DNA of 6,452 nucleotides. It comes from JAGVPT01 sp964384415 (lineage in GTDB: Bacteria > Bacteroidota > Ignavibacteria > UBA10030 > UBA8401). The notes beneath the pieces are model-generated. The model did no database searches and was not told the origin of the DNA. It saw only the letters and a list, made by a program, of their open reading frames with translations. The stretch covers positions 1-6,452 of the forward strand of contig CAYLMV010000173.1 in the NCBI GenBank assembly GCA_964384415.1, written 5' to 3'. Shown here in pieces: positions 5,953-6,452 of the stretch. Within the stretch, counting starts at the first letter, position 1, and each line of letters begins with the position of its first letter. The position numbers and the translations under genes are program-made.

Positions 5953-6452
5953 ATGAAAAAGGCAATCCTCCGGACCCTGGTCTCGTTTGGCATCATCGTC
6001 GCCGGGCTTCTTCTTTTTGCTCTCACGAAGCCCGACGTTTTTGAAGTCGAACGTACGGTAAGCGTCAATGCGCCGCGGGAGAAGATCTTTGCGCTCCTTG
6101 ACGACCTCCACTCATGGCAGTTCTGGTCCCCGTATGAAATACGCGACCCGGCGATGAAACGTACCTTCAGCGGAACGAACAGCGGCAAAGGAGCCGTGTA
6201 CGAATGGGACGGCAACGGAAATGTCGGCGCCGGGCGGATGGAGATCACGGACACAATTCAGTTCAGCAAAGTAGTTCTGAAGTTGGATTTCACCAGGCCG
6301 TTCGAAGGACACAACGTCGTCGATTTCCTGATTGAACGCCATGGTGATTCCGCCAGTGTAACATGGGCGATGCATGGGCCTGCAAACTACTTCGCCAGGG
6401 TAATCAGCATTTTCGTTTCGATGGACAGCATGATCGGAAAAGATTTCGAACA
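5953..6452 (+). CDS. SRPBCC (polyketide cyclase/START-like) protein with N-terminal membrane anchor, 3' end outside window
   Basis: The frame from ATG 5953 is open to the window edge: 166 complete codons plus two bases. Residues 5-24 (ILRTLVSFGIIVAGLLLFAL) form one hydrophobic helix after MKK, which suggests a signal anchor placing the domain outside the cytoplasm. From about residue 28 it reads as a SRPBCC ligand-binding fold: FEVERTVSVNAPREKIFALL, then DDLHSWQFWSPYEIRDPAMK, GKGAVYEWDGNGNVGAGRME, and near the end SVTWAMHGPANYFARV and SMDSMIGKDFE. These are the usual landmarks of the polyketide cyclase/dehydrase-like group, which binds hydrophobic ligands; no ligand or enzyme activity can be assigned. 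Homologues I remember end soon after GKDFE, so only around 10-20 residues should be missing. AAGG at 5941-5944, eight bases upstream, supports the start. It begins 42 bp after the DoxX stop, probably in the same transcript. Confidence 0.9.
   Translation, partial: MKKAILRTLVSFGIIVAGLLLFALTKPDVFEVERTVSVNAPREKIFALLDDLHSWQFWSPYEIRDPAMKRTFSGTNSGKGAVYEWDGNGNVGAGRMEITDTIQFSKVVLKLDFTRPFEGHNVVDFLIERHGDSASVTWAMHGPANYFARVISIFVSMDSMIGKDFE

Overview
The window holds ordinary bacterial chromosomal genes of moderate, roughly even G+C content. No phage, plasmid, IS, CRISPR, tRNA or rRNA signature is visible. The helicase N-terminus (MKKYTLKQ..., then a short linker before the Q motif), the DrrAB-type transporter and the style of the pirin and SRPBCC proteins recall Ignavibacteria and related Bacteroidota/FCB bacteria. 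That placement is an impression from remembered families and has not been tested.

Layout. (1) 98-2115, plus strand: a UvrD/PcrA-type superfamily 1 helicase broken into two overlapping frames. The N-terminal half carries motifs Q to IV and the C-terminal half carries motifs V and VI; they meet at an ATGA overlap at 1084-1087. (2) 2165-2587, plus: a small hotdog-fold acyl-CoA thioesterase. (3) 2635-3549, minus: a pirin-family bicupin with all four metal ligands, convergent with the thioesterase. (4) 3550-3807: a 258-bp divergent intergenic region with several dyads, the largest non-coding stretch in the window. (5) 3808-5407, plus: a DrrA-like ABC ATPase and a DrrB-like ABC-2 permease, 13 bp apart, forming an exporter. 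(6) 5479-5910, plus: a four-helix DoxX-family membrane protein. (7) 5953 to the window edge, plus: a membrane-anchored SRPBCC (polyketide cyclase-like) protein, cut only by the window end.

How the genes fit together. The ATPase and permease are one transporter. DoxX and SRPBCC follow on the same strand with short gaps (71 and 42 bp) and could be cotranscribed with it. Pirin is transcribed divergently and may share regulatory DNA with the transporter. A stress- or small-molecule-response theme (export, redox membrane protein, metal bicupin) is possible but is inference from adjacency.

The most notable observation is the helicase break. Removing 11 bases (1076-1086), which lie between two ACAG copies, restores one 668-residue frame whose spacing matches what I recall of PcrA and UvrD. 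This suggests a small insertion with a 4-bp repeat, rather than a simple homopolymer error, and the same change creates the overlapping stop and start codons. I found no convincing evidence of a wholly new multi-gene system.
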